Below, piece by piece: positions 63,205 through 64,000 of a DNA stretch of 64,000 bases. The stretch is from Saccharophagus sp. K07 (GTDB taxonomy: Bacteria; Pseudomonadota; Gammaproteobacteria; Pseudomonadales; Cellvibrionaceae). Within the stretch, counting starts at the first letter, position 1. Every line of letters begins with the position of its first letter. The stretch lies in contig NZ_QRAI01000008.1 of the NCBI RefSeq assembly GCF_014336955.1, positions 108,787 to 172,786 on the forward strand, in the 5' to 3' direction. Under the pieces are notes generated by a model. It saw only the letters and a list, made by a program, of their open reading frames with translations. It did no database searches and was not told the origin of the DNA. The position numbers and the translations under genes were made by a program.

Positions 63205-63873
63205 ATGACATCAAAAAAGCGCGTCTTTGTTGCTGGGCATAAAGGAATGGTTGGTTCTGCGATTGTCCGAAATCTAGAAAAACGGAATGATGTCGAATTA
63301 ATCTTGGTAGACCGAAATTCTTTGGATTTGACAACTCAACAGGCTGTAAAAGAGTTTATGGAGAACTCTAAGCCTGACGAAGTGTATTTGGCAGCGGCTA
63401 AGGTTGGGGGGATTCACGCTAATAACGTATATCCCGCGGACTTCATTTATCAAAATCTAATTATTGAATGCAACATCATTCACAGTGCACACTTGGCCAA
63501 CGTTCAAAAGCTCCTGTTCTTGGGATCGTCTTGTATTTACCCCAAGTTTGCAGAGCAGCCGATGCAGGAATCCGCCTTGCTAACCGGAGTCTTAGAGCCA
63601 ACTAACGAACCCTATGCTATAGCCAAAATTGCCGGTATTAAACTGTGTGAAAGTTACAACAGACAATATGGTCGAGACTATCGCGCAGTTATGCCGACGA
63701 ATCTATATGGCCCAAATGATAATTTTCACCCTGATAATAGTCATGTCATTCCTGCGCTTTTAAGGCGTTTCCATGAGGCGAAGTTGCGTGGTGATGTTGA
63801 AGTCGTGGCTTGGGGAAGTGGAACCCCTAAGCGCGAATTTCTTTACGTAGACGACATGGCTTCTGCTTGCATT
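63205..63873 (+). pseudogene. fcl: GDP-L-fucose synthase, interrupted by IS66-type element
   Basis: The frame encodes residues 1-223 of an Fcl/WcaG epimerase-reductase of about 320 residues. It has the NADP loop [12 protein letters not shown] near residue 11, the [14 protein letters not shown] stretch near 109, catalytic [11 protein letters not shown] near 133 and [15 protein letters not shown] near 209. Right after the codon for that last Ile (ATT, ending 63873), family similarity stops and the DNA begins GTAAGCG, the end of an insertion sequence. The frame then continues for eight foreign codons to a TAG at 63898. The missing part is the C-terminal substrate-binding region, so the enzyme should be inactive unless a second copy exists. 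The rest of the gene is expected beyond the window. Confidence 0.85.
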
Positions 63874-64000
63874 GTAAGCGCTCGACAAACCCCACCCTAG
63901 CCAGTCTCGGTTGATTCACCAAAGATACCCCCAGGTTTTTGACTGGGGTATGAATATGAATCTGACAAGCAAACAGCAATTCTGGCGAGACCATGTTTTG
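63874..64000 (+). mobile_element. IS66-family insertion sequence, left end (partial)
   Basis: The element appears to begin at GTAAGCGCTCGAC; IS66-family terminal repeats are known to start with GTAA. A hairpin with ATACCCC and GGGGTAT arms (63925-63951) lies in its leader, and a TnpA-like frame starts at 63950. IS66 elements usually duplicate 8 bp at the target, here predicted to be CTTGCATT (63866-63873). The element runs past the window, so the right end cannot be checked. Confidence 0.75.
63950..64000 (+). CDS. tnpA: IS66 TnpA-like accessory protein (3' end missing)
   Basis: Only the first 17 codons are visible, reading MNMNLTSKQQFWRDHVL. The KQQFWRDHV stretch is characteristic of the N-terminus of the small IS66 accessory protein TnpA, which precedes tnpB and the large transposase tnpC. 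The second ATG, at 63956, has GGGG 7 nt upstream and is the better start. Confidence 0.65.
   Translation, partial: MNMNLTSKQQFWRDHVL

Overview
The window is chromosomal DNA of a gammaproteobacterium. Codon use and housekeeping genes resemble the Cellvibrionaceae (Cellvibrio, Teredinibacter and Saccharophagus type) and Pseudomonas. The lineage call is inferred from protein similarity recalled from memory (AcnB, PheA, RluB, ScpAB, GyrA) and from synteny; no search was run. No tRNA, rRNA or CRISPR array was seen.

Layout. (1) 1-14310 is a surface and secretion region: the end of a secreted Ig-like/beta-propeller protein, a 3286-residue two-partner-secretion exoprotein (TpsA) whose middle third carries dispersed RTX-like GGxGxD motifs, its outer-membrane transporter (TpsB), and a lipoprotein that is cut off and followed by an out-of-frame remnant. 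(2) 14416-24861 holds a three-part methyltransferase, two divergent MFS exporters, a TrmH-type RNA methyltransferase, a CBS protein, pdxJ, a periplasmic cyclophilin, a TIGR04211-type SH3 protein, yciI, a VC0807-type membrane protein, a PHP phosphatase (yciV/rnm type) and yciO. (3) 24992-27898 is the scpA-scpB-rluB operon. (4) 27931-36872 holds a diguanylate cyclase, a flavodoxin, dgkA, an acyl-CoA ligase, qmcA-nfeD, a patatin, an SRPBCC/dienelactone-hydrolase fusion and an EamA transporter. (5) 36954-52126 holds acnB (minus strand), then gyrA, pheA, tyrA, cysD, cysN, comEA, pyrF, cmk, lapA, rpsA and ihfB. (6) 52281-64000 is a polysaccharide (O-antigen/EPS) locus: manC, a wecA-like initiator, a MarR-like regulator, wzz, wzy, wzx, two GT4 glycosyltransferases, a polysaccharide pyruvyl transferase, gmd, and fcl cut by an IS66-type element at the right edge.

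How the genes work together. ManC supplies GDP-mannose and Gmd converts it to the 4-keto-6-deoxy intermediate. Fcl would finish GDP-L-fucose, but its reading frame is interrupted at 63873/63874 by DNA that begins GTAA and soon encodes the start of an IS66 TnpA-like protein. The WecA-like enzyme would start the lipid-linked repeat unit, the glycosyltransferases extend it, and Wzx/Wzy/Wzz export, polymerise and size it. The position directly after cmk-rpsA-ihfB matches the O-antigen locus of Pseudomonas aeruginosa.

Most worth a second look: the TPS/RTX-like hybrid exoprotein, the IS insertion in fcl, the broken lipoprotein junction, the zinc-ribbon/N2227/PqqD-like methyltransferase, and the acnB leader with competing base pairings.
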